From the NCBI GenBank assembly GCA_004794785.1, contig SJOL01004228.1, positions 28,636 to 92,635 on the forward strand: a stretch of 64,000 nucleotides of DNA. Direction: 5' to 3'. Every line of letters starts with the position of its first letter. Within the stretch, counting starts at the first letter, position 1. This document shows, piece after piece, positions 36,425 to 48,000 of this stretch. Origin of the DNA: Opisthorchis felineus. Its lineage: Eukaryota > Platyhelminthes > Trematoda > Opisthorchiida > Opisthorchiidae. The notes beneath the pieces are model-generated. The model did not search any database and was not told where the DNA came from. It saw only the letters and a program-made list of their open reading frames with translations. Both the position numbers and the translations under genes were made by a program.

Positions 36425-36640
36425 AAATTCTTCGACAGCCCACGACCGGTTTCGCCCTTTTTGGGGCTTATCAGACAGGCACAGTCCCCGAGTTTTCGTC
36501 AACCTTATGTTCTACTTGAACCCAAATTGGACTGTTTTCAAGAAGTACACTCATTTGCAAATCAATTTGGTTTTGCGAGAGACTCACCTGGAACCCAGCT
36601 GAATCTCTCGTTTGTGATGTTTCCATGCATTTCATCTTCA
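36425..36640 (-). mobile_element. Hammerhead-bearing retroelement fragment
   Basis: Shares with the copies at 54.0, 54.6 and 57.2 kb the segment after the ribozyme (CCTTATGTTCTACTTGAACC, ATTTGGTTTTGCGAGAGACTC, CCTGGAACCCAGCTGAATCT). The order in minus-strand sense is flank, then ribozyme, then a short GAATTTTCAG end. It is probably a piece of a Penelope-type terminal repeat or a small non-autonomous derivative. Confidence 0.6.
36438..36480 (-). ncRNA. Hammerhead ribozyme copy, decayed core
   Basis: Minus strand. The stem I strands, helix II, CGAAAC and a CCGGTC cleavage segment are present, but the core CTGATGA is CTGATAA, and stem I is largely wobble pairs (GCCTGT with GTGGGC). Probably inactive. 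Confidence 0.6.
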
Positions 36641-37403
36641 GCGAATGTCTATAACCCGATCATATCAAGCTGAGTTGTCCGCAAAGCTACTGATGATGAT
36701 ATGGTTCGGTAGTGGTAGTACTTTAGAGTACGAATGATACTAAAAAGAGTGATACTGATTACTTTTGAAGCCGTCCGACTTAGCTCAATGCCGAATGAAC
36801 TTGAATGGCACTACGACGAGTAGCTGTTTTTGGTGTCACAGCAAGCCATCCCATGATTGCACTGTTAAACGCAGACAAACGGAACGCCAAATTGTAAAGG
36901 TGTGACAACTTTGATGGATATACATGAGATGGAGGTACTTTCTGCAACACAGAAGAGTTGCGCCTTACTACAAATAGCACGGTGTAAACCGGTGTTAGCA
37001 GTACGACTTATGAAAAAGGTGAGCCTTGTAATTACACTGAGCTAAAAGCCCGCTTGACTTAAAGTGCTGACCTTTGCTATAGGCCTTTGGTATACTGTCC
37101 AGATTTGAGGACTTTGTCTCGGCAGTTTATTAGGAGAGAATTTGGGTGTTCCTTTGGATACAGATGTAGACGAACCAGCGCTATCACCGCAGTCCGTCTT
37201 TCCGTAGGGCTAGTCTTATCGTCAAGGTTTTCATGGGCTTCATGATGGGCGCATGATGCGTGCTGCTTTTTTCATTGTTGCCATGCTGTCATGCCCAGCG
37301 TTTTGTCGTGTCTAGATGTAGTAGCCAACCATCTATCAACATTCTTGCTACAAACGTGGTTTTATGAATATTAATACATGAATCCATGTTTCACTGATGC
37401 TAG

Positions 37404-37762
37404 GTGCGAGCAGTGCCAGTTCGGCTAGTCGGCAAAATGGCACCGGAGCCAGCGCAACAGGAAGTGGTAGTGGAAGTGGTCCAACAAACCGAGTTTCTTC
37501 GCGTGCGTTGTCTAGCGGTATTCATCCTTCTGCTTCTAGGTCAGTGGAATCTGCAGATTCTGCTGGCCGCAATCCATCGAATTCCATTCTGGATAGCAAG
37601 GTTCCTTCTTCCGTTCCGACACGCATTGGACCGGATCGGGCGGGTTCAGTAACTGAACTGGCCGGTAAACCGAGGTCCACAATGAACACTAAACCCAGTG
37701 TTGTCCCGGTTATGTCATCTGTGGTCCCCACTGCTGCCCCAAGCAGATTGCATTGGTCTTAA
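37404..37762 (+). CDS. DVL: Probable Dishevelled exon: Ser/Gly/Ala-rich C-terminal segment
   Basis: The acceptor GATGCTAG is followed by two bases completing the codon left at 35876, then ASSASSASRQNGTGASATGS, GSGSGPTNRVSSRALSSG, SVESADSAGRNPSNSILDSK, PSSVPTRIGPDRAGSVTELA, ending SRLHWS and TAA. The composition matches the other tail exons. It is uncertain whether this is the true C-terminus: it does not end in the FFVDVM-type terminus of the family, and a strong GTG|GTAAGT donor lies at 37795, 33 bases beyond the stop, in another frame. A frame error or an unrecognised short intron near the end is possible. Confidence 0.65.
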
Positions 37763-39419
37763 CTCGCGTAACCACCATTCTGCCAAAGTTGTGGTAAGTT
37801 ACACTTTTTTGGTCACAAATTCACTTCCGTTTGCGTCGAATTCCCATTTCCTACTAGCGATCTCTTTCTTCCCTCATGGCCATTTACTTGAAAACAATTT
37901 ACTCAGTTTGTAACCGGTCAAGGATTGTCCACGAATAAAGCCATTCATTAGATTATCGGTCACACCGGGTCTTCCTGGATTCTTCATCAGTCTCAAAACG
38001 CCTGTTAGTTTTCCGTCGTAATTCCGTCACACTCATTCTCCTCATTTTCCTGATCTGTTTAGGTAACCCAACGTTGGATTCTTCCCGTTCCAAGCAGATG
38101 GGTCTCGTCGTCTAAACCCATTTGCTGCGCCTTCACTCCTTTGTATATTGTGATTCCTGACATCTCCATCCCACAGTGTGCTTTATTGCTCATAATGGCG
38201 ACGCATTTGCATAAGAACCGCCATCATGACATGTCACCCTGTTTGGAGTAAAACATTCGGTTCTAGTTTTTCGGGCACAGAGTCTTTCGAGTTCGACCAG
38301 CCGTTTTGCTTTATCTGTGCAGCATTTCTGAGCTGAGTCCTGTTCTTCACTCCGAATTTCGGACCCTGCATTACATCTAAACGCTGATACCCAACCAAAT
38401 GTTGCATCCACCTTTCATCCTTGCATTTTACCCATTTTCTGTCTCGAACTCATATCCTTCATGTCTTTTGTCGTTTTTTTATTTCGTTGTCCCCGGTCTT
38501 TGTTATATCACCCTGCAGATTTGACGTTCCGGTTTCTCTGCTTTTAGAACCACAATGATCATGCACCGGGCCTTTTTTGCTCACTTGATGCCTGATTACC
38601 GTTGATTTTTAGATTCTGGCGGGGTTGCACGTGATGGAAGTAGGTAACCGACTCTCCACCTCTACACTGTCGTTGCCTTGGTTTTTAGGGAGACGCGTGA
38701 AAAACTAACTCACTTTTTATCCCACCATCCTATATTTATTAACTCTATACTTCTTACACATCCTAACTTTGACTTCAATGGTTTTATTTCTGGTTCTCAA
38801 GGTTTTTTCTTCTGATCTTAATGTAGCATTCTAATATGGTTTCAATACGCTACACACTGGTTCTTCTCGCACTGACAATGCGATCCTATTGACTTTATTG
38901 TTTTTTTCTTACCAAATACAGACACTGAATAGCAATTAAGTGATCATACGTGCTCATGTTTTAATTCTTTTACGTTCCTGTGGATCTTGAAGTATCGTTC
39001 TTCCGTTGTCGCTCCGTTGGGATGAGGCACTCATCAAGAAGTGGCTTTTTGGTTGTTCCTATCTAGGGCACACGGGGTGGTAGCTCAACCCGTCATGTTT
39101 ACTTCGCCATCGTCATCACCATTCAGTAATATGTGCTGTCGCGTGGATATGATGATACCATGAATATCGGCATTAAAAAGTAGGGAACAAGAAAACCGTC
39201 AGGCTGTGGCGAAAGTGGCTAAGTGTAATGTACCTGTACACACAAGACAGTTTTAACTGGACGCATCTCTGAAGTTCTTAATATCCTGACTTGACAAACT
39301 GAGTGCACGAAAATAGAGCTTTGAAGTTCCTCCGTGTTCTGTAGACTTCCAGGCCACACACGAGACGAATCTACTGAACCCTAGCCAAATGTAACATCCC
39401 ACAACGCTCAATTTGACAA
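37763..39419. other. No gene recognised downstream of last Dishevelled exon
   Basis: Strongly T/C-rich on the + strand to about 39000. A final Dishevelled exon or 3' UTR could lie here; I see no convincing end and no dependable polyadenylation site. Confidence 0.3.
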
Positions 39420-40585
39420 TCGTATTTACTTCATCATCATCAGCTGTAAAAACCGCGTACTCGCCGTACAGTGGTTGTAGCTGCACAGTTTCGTTCGCCG
39501 ACGATATGGAAAGGTGGGCTAGGTAGCGTATTGTAGGCGGTAGCTGGTATAATTGATGCGTAAATACAGGGTTGTCGGTGGACTTATGGGATTGGGAGGG
39601 GAGCTATGCATTGAAGGCAATAGCTTGGATGCACGAGCGCCATTGAGGGCACAACTGGGCCATGTCTGACAATGTCTCTAACCATTGATGTGTCCTGTCT
39701 CGGAATCCCCATCCAGGAAGACGGCAATGACCAGCTCAGCTGAGTTCGTGCTGGTAATGGCTTTCATACCTCGCTGCTAAGTCATTATCTGACCTCCCCT
39801 GGCTCGTTTCCACCGTTCACGTGGTTGTGCGAAAAGAACCATTTGAGGAAGTCGGTCGACTGGTATAAGGAGCACAACCAATGGAGTGTGATCAGTCCAT
39901 CTATCGTAGCGAAAACCATTCGACGTACTTCAGCATTACTGATTCGGTGTTCCCACCAGACTCGGGCAATGCTCCGAAGACATCGATGATCAAACACTGA
40001 GAGACTTTTGACATCCTCGGCGCGCAGCGGCCAGGTTTCTGATCCGTATAATAATATGGATCACACCGCAGCATTGTGTACGCGACCCTCGACGAATGAG
40101 CTGATGTCACGCCTGCGTCACAGGTGATGCAGGTTCACGAAAGCTGGTCTGGCCCTCTCATTCCGGATGAAAGTATCGTCCTTGGCTAGACCACCGGGAC
40201 TGATACAGCTGCCCTGGTAGAAAAATTATCTACCACCCCAATCGGCTCATCCGCAAGTGTGAGGGTAGGGTTCGGGCCCACCCAGTCTTGTAGGTGCGAA
40301 ACACGTCAAACAGTGAGGCAGGACTATTTAGTCCATTTAATTTTGTTTACATTATGAGTGCTGCAGATCCAAGAAGAGCTGCTTCGTCTGCGTACTCGAT
40401 ATCTGTGAGCGAACACCCTGGGAGCACTTCGACTGCACAGGCATTAGAGGCTGCTAGTAGGTCTTCTATAATCGCATCAATGAAGAAGTTAAAGAGGAAA
40501 GGTGATAGAGGATAGCCTTGCCTGTAATCACTTGATGTGGTGAACTCAGGCAAGAGCTTCCCGCAGACCTTTACGTGTCAGCATG
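39420..40585 (-). mobile_element. RTE-like non-LTR retrotransposon, minus strand, decayed
   Basis: Read on the minus strand, it starts inside the RT (PEFTTSSDYRQGYPLSPFLF, the [13 protein letters not shown] motif with SDYRQGY) and continues to DIEYADEAALLGS at about 40374-40412, where the last catalytic Asp of YADD is Glu. It then has frameshifts, a CLRSIARVWWEHRISNAEV segment near 39910-39970, and a 3' end matching the 34-kb LINE (CAGCTACAACCACTGTA..., TGATGATGATGAAG) at about 39425-39480. It is the same family as the 30.8-34.08 kb element and is clearly dead. Confidence 0.78.
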
Positions 40586-42285
40586 AGTTGGCATATTTAC
40601 TTCGTACTCACTTCACGTTTCCATATCAAAGACTGCCTGTCGTCGGATCACAGTTACATTTCGAAGACGCTGGATGAGCTTGCAGATCTCGTATATTGGC
40701 CATCTTCGCCTAACGAGGTCTGATTGTTGTCCTAAGCAGACTAATTCGGTTAGGTACCCATTGTACAGCGAACTGGCCGCTCCTAGATTCCATGAATGAC
40801 ACAATTTCTCAAAAGCATTTCTGGAATTTGTAATTCGGGCATCAGCTCTTGCAACTGCTTATGCATCTCATGAGATGCCTGAATCGATCTGTGTTCTCAA
40901 ATTCCTCATCTCAAAGCTTGGCTGAGGAATGATAGGACGGAGTCCTGCATTAAGGCCTTGTAGTTTGAAGGTGTGCGGAACCTGTCAAGATAAGAGACTA
41001 TTCCCAACATCCCGTTGGCTTTCCATTAACAATTCGATATCTGCATGGTCCAAGGTAACCAATCGTTCATCGTGTGTTACATTGATTAGGTAGTACAATA
41101 TAGTACACTACAGCAATAAACAAAAAATTGAACAAGGAGAAAAGAAGGCCTTGTCAGGTTTCACTGGCTCAGTTTAAACCCCAACCTGACCACATATCTG
41201 GACGCACGGAGAATGATTACAAATTAGTGGACGTTTCTTTTGGTTAAATATTCGCAAAATACCTATTTTTTAAACAGGAGAGCATTTTTTAATTGGAGCA
41301 GCACTGTGCTTTCAGTTCGCGGGTATGGATCTTGAAAACATTTTCATTATACCCCACTTGCTATTCGTGAAGTTACTTTTCCGGTGGCCTATTCAGGTAC
41401 TGGCGTATTATGGAAGTTAGCAGCTGCATCTCGATTTGTTTGGCCATTCATTTCGAGCGCATCCGGACATCTTGGTTTGGAGTGTTAGCGTGCTCCCAGG
41501 TAGCAGTTTTCCGTTCAAACAGTGCCCCAACTGTGGAATAATGTTTTCAGTTCGAGCAAGTGGGACACTTATCAGTTTATTCACAGTTGAACATAGGTAT
41601 CGAAGTATCCTGTGCCTTCGCGCTGCTTTTCTGGTACAGATATTCCATGTAGTGGAATACGTGGCTCACTGATTAATGTGGTAGTAATTTTGTTCCCTGA
41701 CCCTTTAGGTCTTTAACTATGGGCTAATTTTTGTTGTTTAACACATCTTCATTTAAGTCATGCGATGCCTATATCTGCGGATCAATACAATCACTGAACC
41801 GTAGCACTTGCCTCGCGCTGTAACACAATCACAATGTGACTGTGTAGAGAAGTTCGTCATTTGGTGTCGATTAGAGCCCCTGTATGAGCATGATGCGGAT
41901 GGATTGGTAGGCCACACTCGTTTGTTTATAGCGTTCATAGTTACTACCAAAACGATAGCCTTCCTAATTGGCAGAATACGCTCGTTTGCAAATTAAGCTG
42001 ATGTCCTTTTTATCCATTTTGTCTAAGCAGACAGAGGACACAGGTGTCGCCATCTGCTAAGATTTGTTGTCTTCAGTCGTGGACGTAAAACAGATTAGAT
42101 TGTTTAGCAAGATGACAAACGTTAAACGGACAACCACTGCTGTGTAAAATCGGTCGCATGGTGAGTGACGTCGTAATAATAAAATCTTACTGAAAATCTT
42201 TTCTGCGCGTGGAGCCGCTTGATGATTAATGTGGCTTAAACAGTTCACAGCTACTCAGGGTTCTGGTTTTGCACTAAGACACGGA
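40586..42285. other. No gene recognised
   Basis: Only short frames without recognisable domains. No repeat shared with other parts of the window noticed. Confidence 0.3.
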
Positions 42286-42299
42286 GTAACGTGCTTGAT

Positions 42300-43246
42300 C
42301 ACTTCGACAGCTGGTGTCAGGGTTTCTCGCAATCGATGAGTTGGTTCGGGTTCGATCTGTGACTTGCGATTTGGTTGTAACCTAGCCAGCACATTTGAGA
42401 TATATTCAGACGCTGGAGTTAGTAGCCGTCTATCTACCCTACCGTTGTATGCGTCACTTCGTGCTTATTCGCCCTGGTTACATAGACAGTTGAATTGTAA
42501 ACATAGACGTACTATTCTCCACTTCGTGCACCCTGAGATGTGCTTGTTCCGATTACCCTGAAGCGCAACGAAGCGGACGGTGTAGCCATTCACTGTTAGA
42601 TTCTTCCTAATAGACTTTTCCTTGACTGCTGCTTGGTCCGTACTAATAGCCTTCTAGCTCTGTAGGACAGCCCTTATCAGATTAGTTTTGTATGCGGTTG
42701 ATGCAAGGCTGCAGAACTGCATGTATTAACCACTCCAGATAGTCTCGCGACAAACTGAGAGCTGTAAATTTTTGCTCGCAAGCCTACGTCCAGCTATATC
42801 CAAAAAGGATACAGTGCGATTTGCCTCGCACGAAAGTTGAGTTGATGGAAATTGTGGCCGCTGAAATGGTTTGGAAGTCCCCGTCCTCGGCAATAACAAG
42901 AGTGTCGTTAACATACCGGTTATACAACAAAGTTTGGGATGTACTGTCAGGTACTTGCCGTGTAGAGCAAGCCCATCAATCTGTTTATGGTCTTCTCATT
43001 CGAACTCAAATCGTGTTCTCAGTACATGATACAGTTAACTCTCAGGGCGTTTTACGTAAATGTTGTTCGACAAAACAGAGCCACACAGAAAATGAAATGC
43101 TCCATGAGGTGGTACGTTGGTAAGTGAGGAATGTACATCACCTTCCTACATAATCCTGCTTGTTTTGCGTCCCTGACAGCGAATGAACTGTTTAAATACT
43201 GTGATATTGTCTCTTCTGTTGCTTGAGAAAATTTATCGAAGGCCAT
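42300..43246 (-). pseudogene. Penelope-like reverse transcriptase remnant, copy A
   Basis: Reading the minus strand: a finger/palm lead-in PHLPTYHLMEHFIFCVALF...TTFT, then after stops LLYNRYVNDTLVIAEDGDF (motif C), TVSFLDI..., CRETIWSG followed after a stop by YMQFCSLASTAYKTNLIRAV, and KNLTVNGYTVRFV. The order YVDDT, (L/S)FLD, then (T/I)WSG.Y..F.S..P..YK.NL(I/V)RA..., then NGY is characteristic of Penelope-like RTs. In motif C the first catalytic Asp is Asn (YVND at about 42904-42915), expected to kill polymerisation. Several stops and at least one frame change confirm a pseudogene. Confidence 0.78.
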
Positions 43247-45014
43247 CGCGAACGCAGTGTGAGTGGCTCATTCTGAAGTAGAACGGTGGACGAGTGCCTA
43301 ATATAAAGCTTGGTGCGCTATGCCTTCCTTGTTCCGAATTGAAATTTGTGGTTGGTGATTTCTTTTGTAGTGAACCATCCCATACGACTGTATCTGTGTG
43401 AAGAAGCCTACGCTCATATCATCCCCTATAGAACTCAGTTAAATCACTGCAGAAAAGACTGACTAATTAGGGGAAGTTTCTACGCTAAAGTTCTTTTCCT
43501 CTGTTATTTTACGAGTGACTTATGGCTTGATTGCCCGGGCACCTAATCAGTATTTGCCAGTTTTAGTCTCGTTTGCGCTTTTCTGTAAGACCTACGGTAA
43601 TATCATTACAGAGGGATTCTTTAACGTGTTTCTGTAGAGAACCACGGAATTCGACATCGGGATTTTATCGTTTCATCTTGCACCCACTGTCATTATCTCC
43701 CATTGTAAATCTGTAGGTTTTTAAAAAGGCCTGACGATGAGTCTGTTTTGTACCACATATTGTCGTCCGAACGGATCGAAATCAAGCTTTCACCGCGAAT
43801 GAAGCAGGATCGCGGTGCTGTTGTACCTGCATGGTTCTGCTGTTGTACATCTGCTACGAATTGGATTGTCAATCAAATGACTTCGGTCGACCGACTGTGG
43901 GTTATTTGTATAGGCCACCAGCTATGTGGTCTGAAGTCAGACCGAATCGACTGGACTAACGAGTCTATTCTTGCTCGCATTTCAGATTTTATTGACTCCC
44001 ACTGATTGCATTAAATCGGAGAGTGGCCCGTTAGCTCTTTCAGAGATGTTGGGTTTTTATCCTCAGTCTCCTAACTGCGAATCCAGAGGACCGCTGGATT
44101 ACTGCTTGTCCCACGAATGGTTATATTGAGTGGTTATACCTCCCTCTGGATGTTCTGGCATGTCTTATGTGATATATTTAGACTTCCCGAGATGAACGAA
44201 TAGAAATCCGAAAATTGCCATGTCAAACTGGTCTCCCAAGAGGCATTCGCCTTCTAGCATCAAACAAGGGGTATTGCACACTGCTCGGGGCAACGTTAAC
44301 TTGGCATCTAGTCATAGCTGGGTTTCCTTTGAGATATCTTAAAGTCCCGGGGACCTGTAGAAGATATAAATGTGACAACCGTTAACGAGTTGTATTATGT
44401 TCAGATACTATAATCAGAATACAGGTTGGCTGTCGGTGGTATGGAGGATCGTTCAAAGCTATTCGATATTTACATTTCGAAATTTTTCATTTTTTCAGCA
44501 TTTGTAACTACACTGAGGCCGAATGTGCTAACCGGTTTAATGGGAATAATTTTGCCAAAATACAGTTGTCCCTTCCCACATAGACCACCCTCAGTAGAGA
44601 TAACCTTTCAAAAGAGACAAGCGACTTTTTCCGGACCCTCCAAACTCGTGGTGCTTATTAACTATTTAGAAAGGAACACTTAGTCCACAGTTGTAGATGA
44701 TCTGTCCAAGGGAAAGGTAGTTAGATCCTTTAGAAGGGTTCAGGTGAGGAATCCTAAAAAGAAATCTCCCCAAGAGCCTGAAAAACGATATGATGTGATG
44801 TTGGCAGAAAGACTTTGAACACTTTCCAGAGTGAAAATAGCGCCATTTAAGTGTTACACTGCAGTTTGCGGGACGTTTGTGGACCTACAGATGAAAATCA
44901 AGTTTGGGATTAACATCCTTTGGGGAACAATCTTGGCCTACTTGGAACAATCAAATACCGTTCTGATGCGGATGGTCGTGTGCTAGTAATGAGTCCAATT
45001 TTCCATACTGACGT
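42824..45014. repeat. Near-identical 2.19-kb direct repeat, left member
   Basis: Matches 61810-64000 base for base with only about five differences noticed by eye (near 42840, 43026, 43030, 43790 and 44850). Both members have the same orientation. The right limit of the repeat is unknown because the second copy runs off the window. Confidence 0.93.
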
Positions 45015-48000
45015 AAACTTGTTGAATATGACAATAACTAACTGAGCTAGATTTCAACCTTTACGCACATCTGCATGTCGTTTGTATACACACGAATGTA
45101 TGTGCAAACATGATGAGGCGAAATCTTCAGCGAAATGGTTGTCCGTATTATTGGATTTATTGTTGGTAGGTTTTGGAGAGCAGTGATAGTTCACACAGTT
45201 TTCATTATGGTTGTTGCAGAGTTTTTTCAAATACGAAAACACGGATAATACAAATCAACATATCTTCAGCTTCTTGTTCAGTCACTTTTTATTGCGTATT
45301 CTAGAAATTCCTAGAAATTCGTTTAAGTTTTAAACACAGTTCGGAATCTTCATTTCTAGATTGCGTTTGTTTATAAACTACATGGGGTGCCGAAAACGAC
45401 GGACAAATATTAGGTCCTCGTTTGCATGCAATTCTTGCGAGCCAGTCACGAATATGTCCTATTTTATGCACATTTCTACCAAAAAAAGTTCACGCACTTT
45501 GGGCGGTCTTTCCAGGGATTAAAGATTCAAGGTTTGCGCGTATGTCCTGAGGGACGCAGGGGAAGATATTTGTATTCTTCGGGAAGGAAACAAAATGAAA
45601 ATTGCAGAAATTCAGGACTGATTTAATCACGTTCTTCGCCCAGAACAACTCACGCAATACCAAAATTAGTCGCTCTGGGGAAGGCCGTGGCTACGCGAGG
45701 ATGACCGCTACCTTTTTATTTACCGAAGCCGGCACCGGCATGCTAATGTAAGGCTGATGGTCAAGATGATATCGGGGTCCTCCACTGGAAATGTTAGGAA
45801 GACCAAAAGTGCACTTACTCCGAGAGTGGAGCACTTTGCGTCTCTAAAATAAAACGGAAACATGAGCTTCTCCGTGGCTGGGTAGTCGAACAGGAAAAAC
45901 TTGAGCGGCTATTTGAAAAACATTCAAATACAAACAGGCGTCAGCGGTATTGCAGTATATTTGTGATGAAACGTCTTAACACCAATCGCTGGGCCCCACG
46001 AACAGGCTAACAACAACTAATGGGTAATCGTAGCCGTACCAGCATTTGTGCTTATGAATTCCTTCGATAACGTACTGCATACAGGAATTTATGTCATGGG
46101 GCACCAGAAAAAAGATGGATGCCTCTTTTAATTCAGTTCACTGTAGTGTCCATTATTCTGTCACAAGATAGCGATGTTAGCAACGCCGTTATGTTTCCAA
46201 TTTTGCGTTCCTTGACGGTTTCTTAACGGAGACTCTTGAAGATCCTTGATGAAGGTGTTCATTTATCCGCCCTTCTTGGGCTATCTCATCAGAACATACT
46301 GATGCAATTAAGACTTTTTAACAAGCTCACTTGTAAGTCAAAATCTCTGTGTACTCGCAACCTATTGTCGAAATTTTCGAGAATGGCTAGTGAACACCGG
46401 GTTTTGACACCACCAATACTGCCAGTGATTATCCCCTTAAGTGTCTGTTCAAGGCACATATTTCAAACGTGGACGAAGCAGCTTCACGATATTTCTGGTT
46501 TGCTTTAAGCGGAAATGGAACAGGTTTTGCAGCGCAATGTCCATGGGTTCAACTAAAATATTTTAATGAATGGGCTGCGGACCACATACAACCTATGGGT
46601 GGTTTTCGCTTGCTTCTACTGAGAAATTCTTAGACTGCTCTCCATCAGTTGGTCTATTCCGGATCAAAGCGGCTCGTGGTCGTTTTTTAACTGAAATAAG
46701 CGAAAATCACGTGGAACTAATTAAGTTTCCGTATAGCGCAGTTTCAGGGTGTAGGCAAGGCTCCCTCCTTACCAATGTGATCCTGTGAACAAGAACACGT
46801 GGTCAGTGTAAATCTACCCGTGTAATACCAAGTCAACCGTCGCGCCCATTCAAAAAATTGTAGAAACCGCCAGGTTGCTCAGTCTTAGCTGAAATCAACC
46901 ACGTGGCAGTTATTTCACTGAGGAGTCCGGATAGAAATAAGTTGTAACTGCCTTTCCTCCCGAGGTTCATGCACCAATTCTAAACTATCAATGAGTCATA
47001 GAAAATGTAACGAGTGGTTATGGTGGATCACTGACCATCTTTCCTTCGTACTCCTTTGGCCTGGTCATTAGAAAAGTGGTCCCTTCTCAGGACCCATTGG
47101 CACCATTTACAGAGTCACAAGGTTTTTTCTCCTGAAATGCTACGCGCTTAGAAGTACTTTTTCGTCGGATTTTTCCTTCAAAATGGCAGTAATGTTATGT
47201 TTAAAATTAGTGCTAGGGTCAGTATGAGTTAACTTGCAAGGAGGAGGTGAGTACAGGTTAATTCCACCGGAGTGAAAACTTCACGACGTGAATTATCTTG
47301 AACTCAGCAGACCATCTAAGCAATACCGAATTCAGTGAGAAGAAAATGAGTTCTGGTGATTGCAGGATGTCAAACAAGAAGAAGGTAACTAATCGATAAG
47401 ACAATAGAAAGGTAGTAAATGACCCATTTGAAATATAAACTGGACTTTCCAAGGTAAGGGAGTGATTTGTGCACATTTCAATGGCTATCATTTCAGTCAG
47501 GTAAACAATCACTGGAATCCTTAGGCTAGTGAAGTGGAACACACGTGACCGATCAGTATGCGCGATATGTAATGAGGCATGAATCCATTTCATGAACCAG
47601 TTCCATCGGAGAGGATGAATATGACATGTTGTGAGCGCGCAAAAATGTCACGTGCTCTGCGTCATGTTATAATCTCTTCCCCATCTGGCAATCTCACAGC
47701 TGTTCAACATACCAGCGGTGTAATTTTGTGGCATGAACGATATTGACAGCGACACTGAAAAGATGAAATTCAGAACATATGACACCGGTTGTTCTGCTCG
47801 CATTAGCAACGCTGTCACTGTCATGAAGTTCATGAACAATAGGGCCGTCCGTAGATTCCTCGAATTCCGTCTGTTCAAACCATAATTGTTGGGCAACGGT
47901 GGGCGGTCGTATTCGAGCATTCTGTGAATCACTGTCCGTGTACAAGCAACACGGGCTTCTCTGCTGGACAGTGACTGGTTCTGGTAAAATATAGCCTACT

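Larger units (their letters stand above)
35877..37403 (+). other. Probable Dishevelled intron, 1.5 kb
   Basis: Starts GTGAGC and ends TGATGCTAG. It holds a minus-strand hammerhead-like motif (36438-36480) with its associated flank to about 36640. Confidence 0.55.
8884..37762 (+). other. DVL: Dishevelled gene span (spliced, 5' part missing)
   Basis: Dishevelled is the cytoplasmic scaffold that relays Frizzled signals to canonical and planar-polarity Wnt branches. The nine segments listed here encode in order an Arg-rich segment, PDZ, linker, DEP and a low-complexity tail, which is the family's order after DIX. All eight junctions preserve phase: phase 0 after 8989, 2 after 13027, 1 after 15313, 17969 and 22106, 2 after 27410, 1 after 28777 and 35876. 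Together they make about 830 codons. DIX, the N-terminal polymerisation domain, is not seen. The introns hold LINE, SINE and hammerhead-bearing insertions. The C-terminal exons are less certain than the domain exons. Confidence 0.93.
42290..45014 (-). mobile_element. Penelope-like element copy A, decayed
   Basis: The minus strand carries a Penelope-type reverse transcriptase remnant (about 43246 down to 42300). The segment 42824-45014 is almost identical to 61810-64000, and 42290-42823 is a diverged match to about 61290-61809. The part above 43250 shows no domain I can name with confidence. Element ends are not defined. Penelope-like elements are an ancient retroelement group distinct from LINEs and LTR elements, and several carry hammerhead ribozymes. 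Confidence 0.7.

Noticed and set aside
43748..44005. + strand 85-codon frame conserved in both Penelope-like copies (also 62734-62991), with DRIDWTNESILARISD reminiscent of GIY-YIG-type C-termini
   Set aside because: The two copies are almost identical DNA, so conservation proves nothing. It is on the strand opposite the RT and the resemblance is too weak.
44426..44683. + strand 85-codon frame repeated at 63412-63669
   Set aside because: Same reason: identical because the DNA repeat is identical; no recognisable domain.
46570..46788. Possible LINE RT motif (CRQGSLL)
   Set aside because: A single weak motif without the catalytic Asp motifs or a 3' tail nearby.
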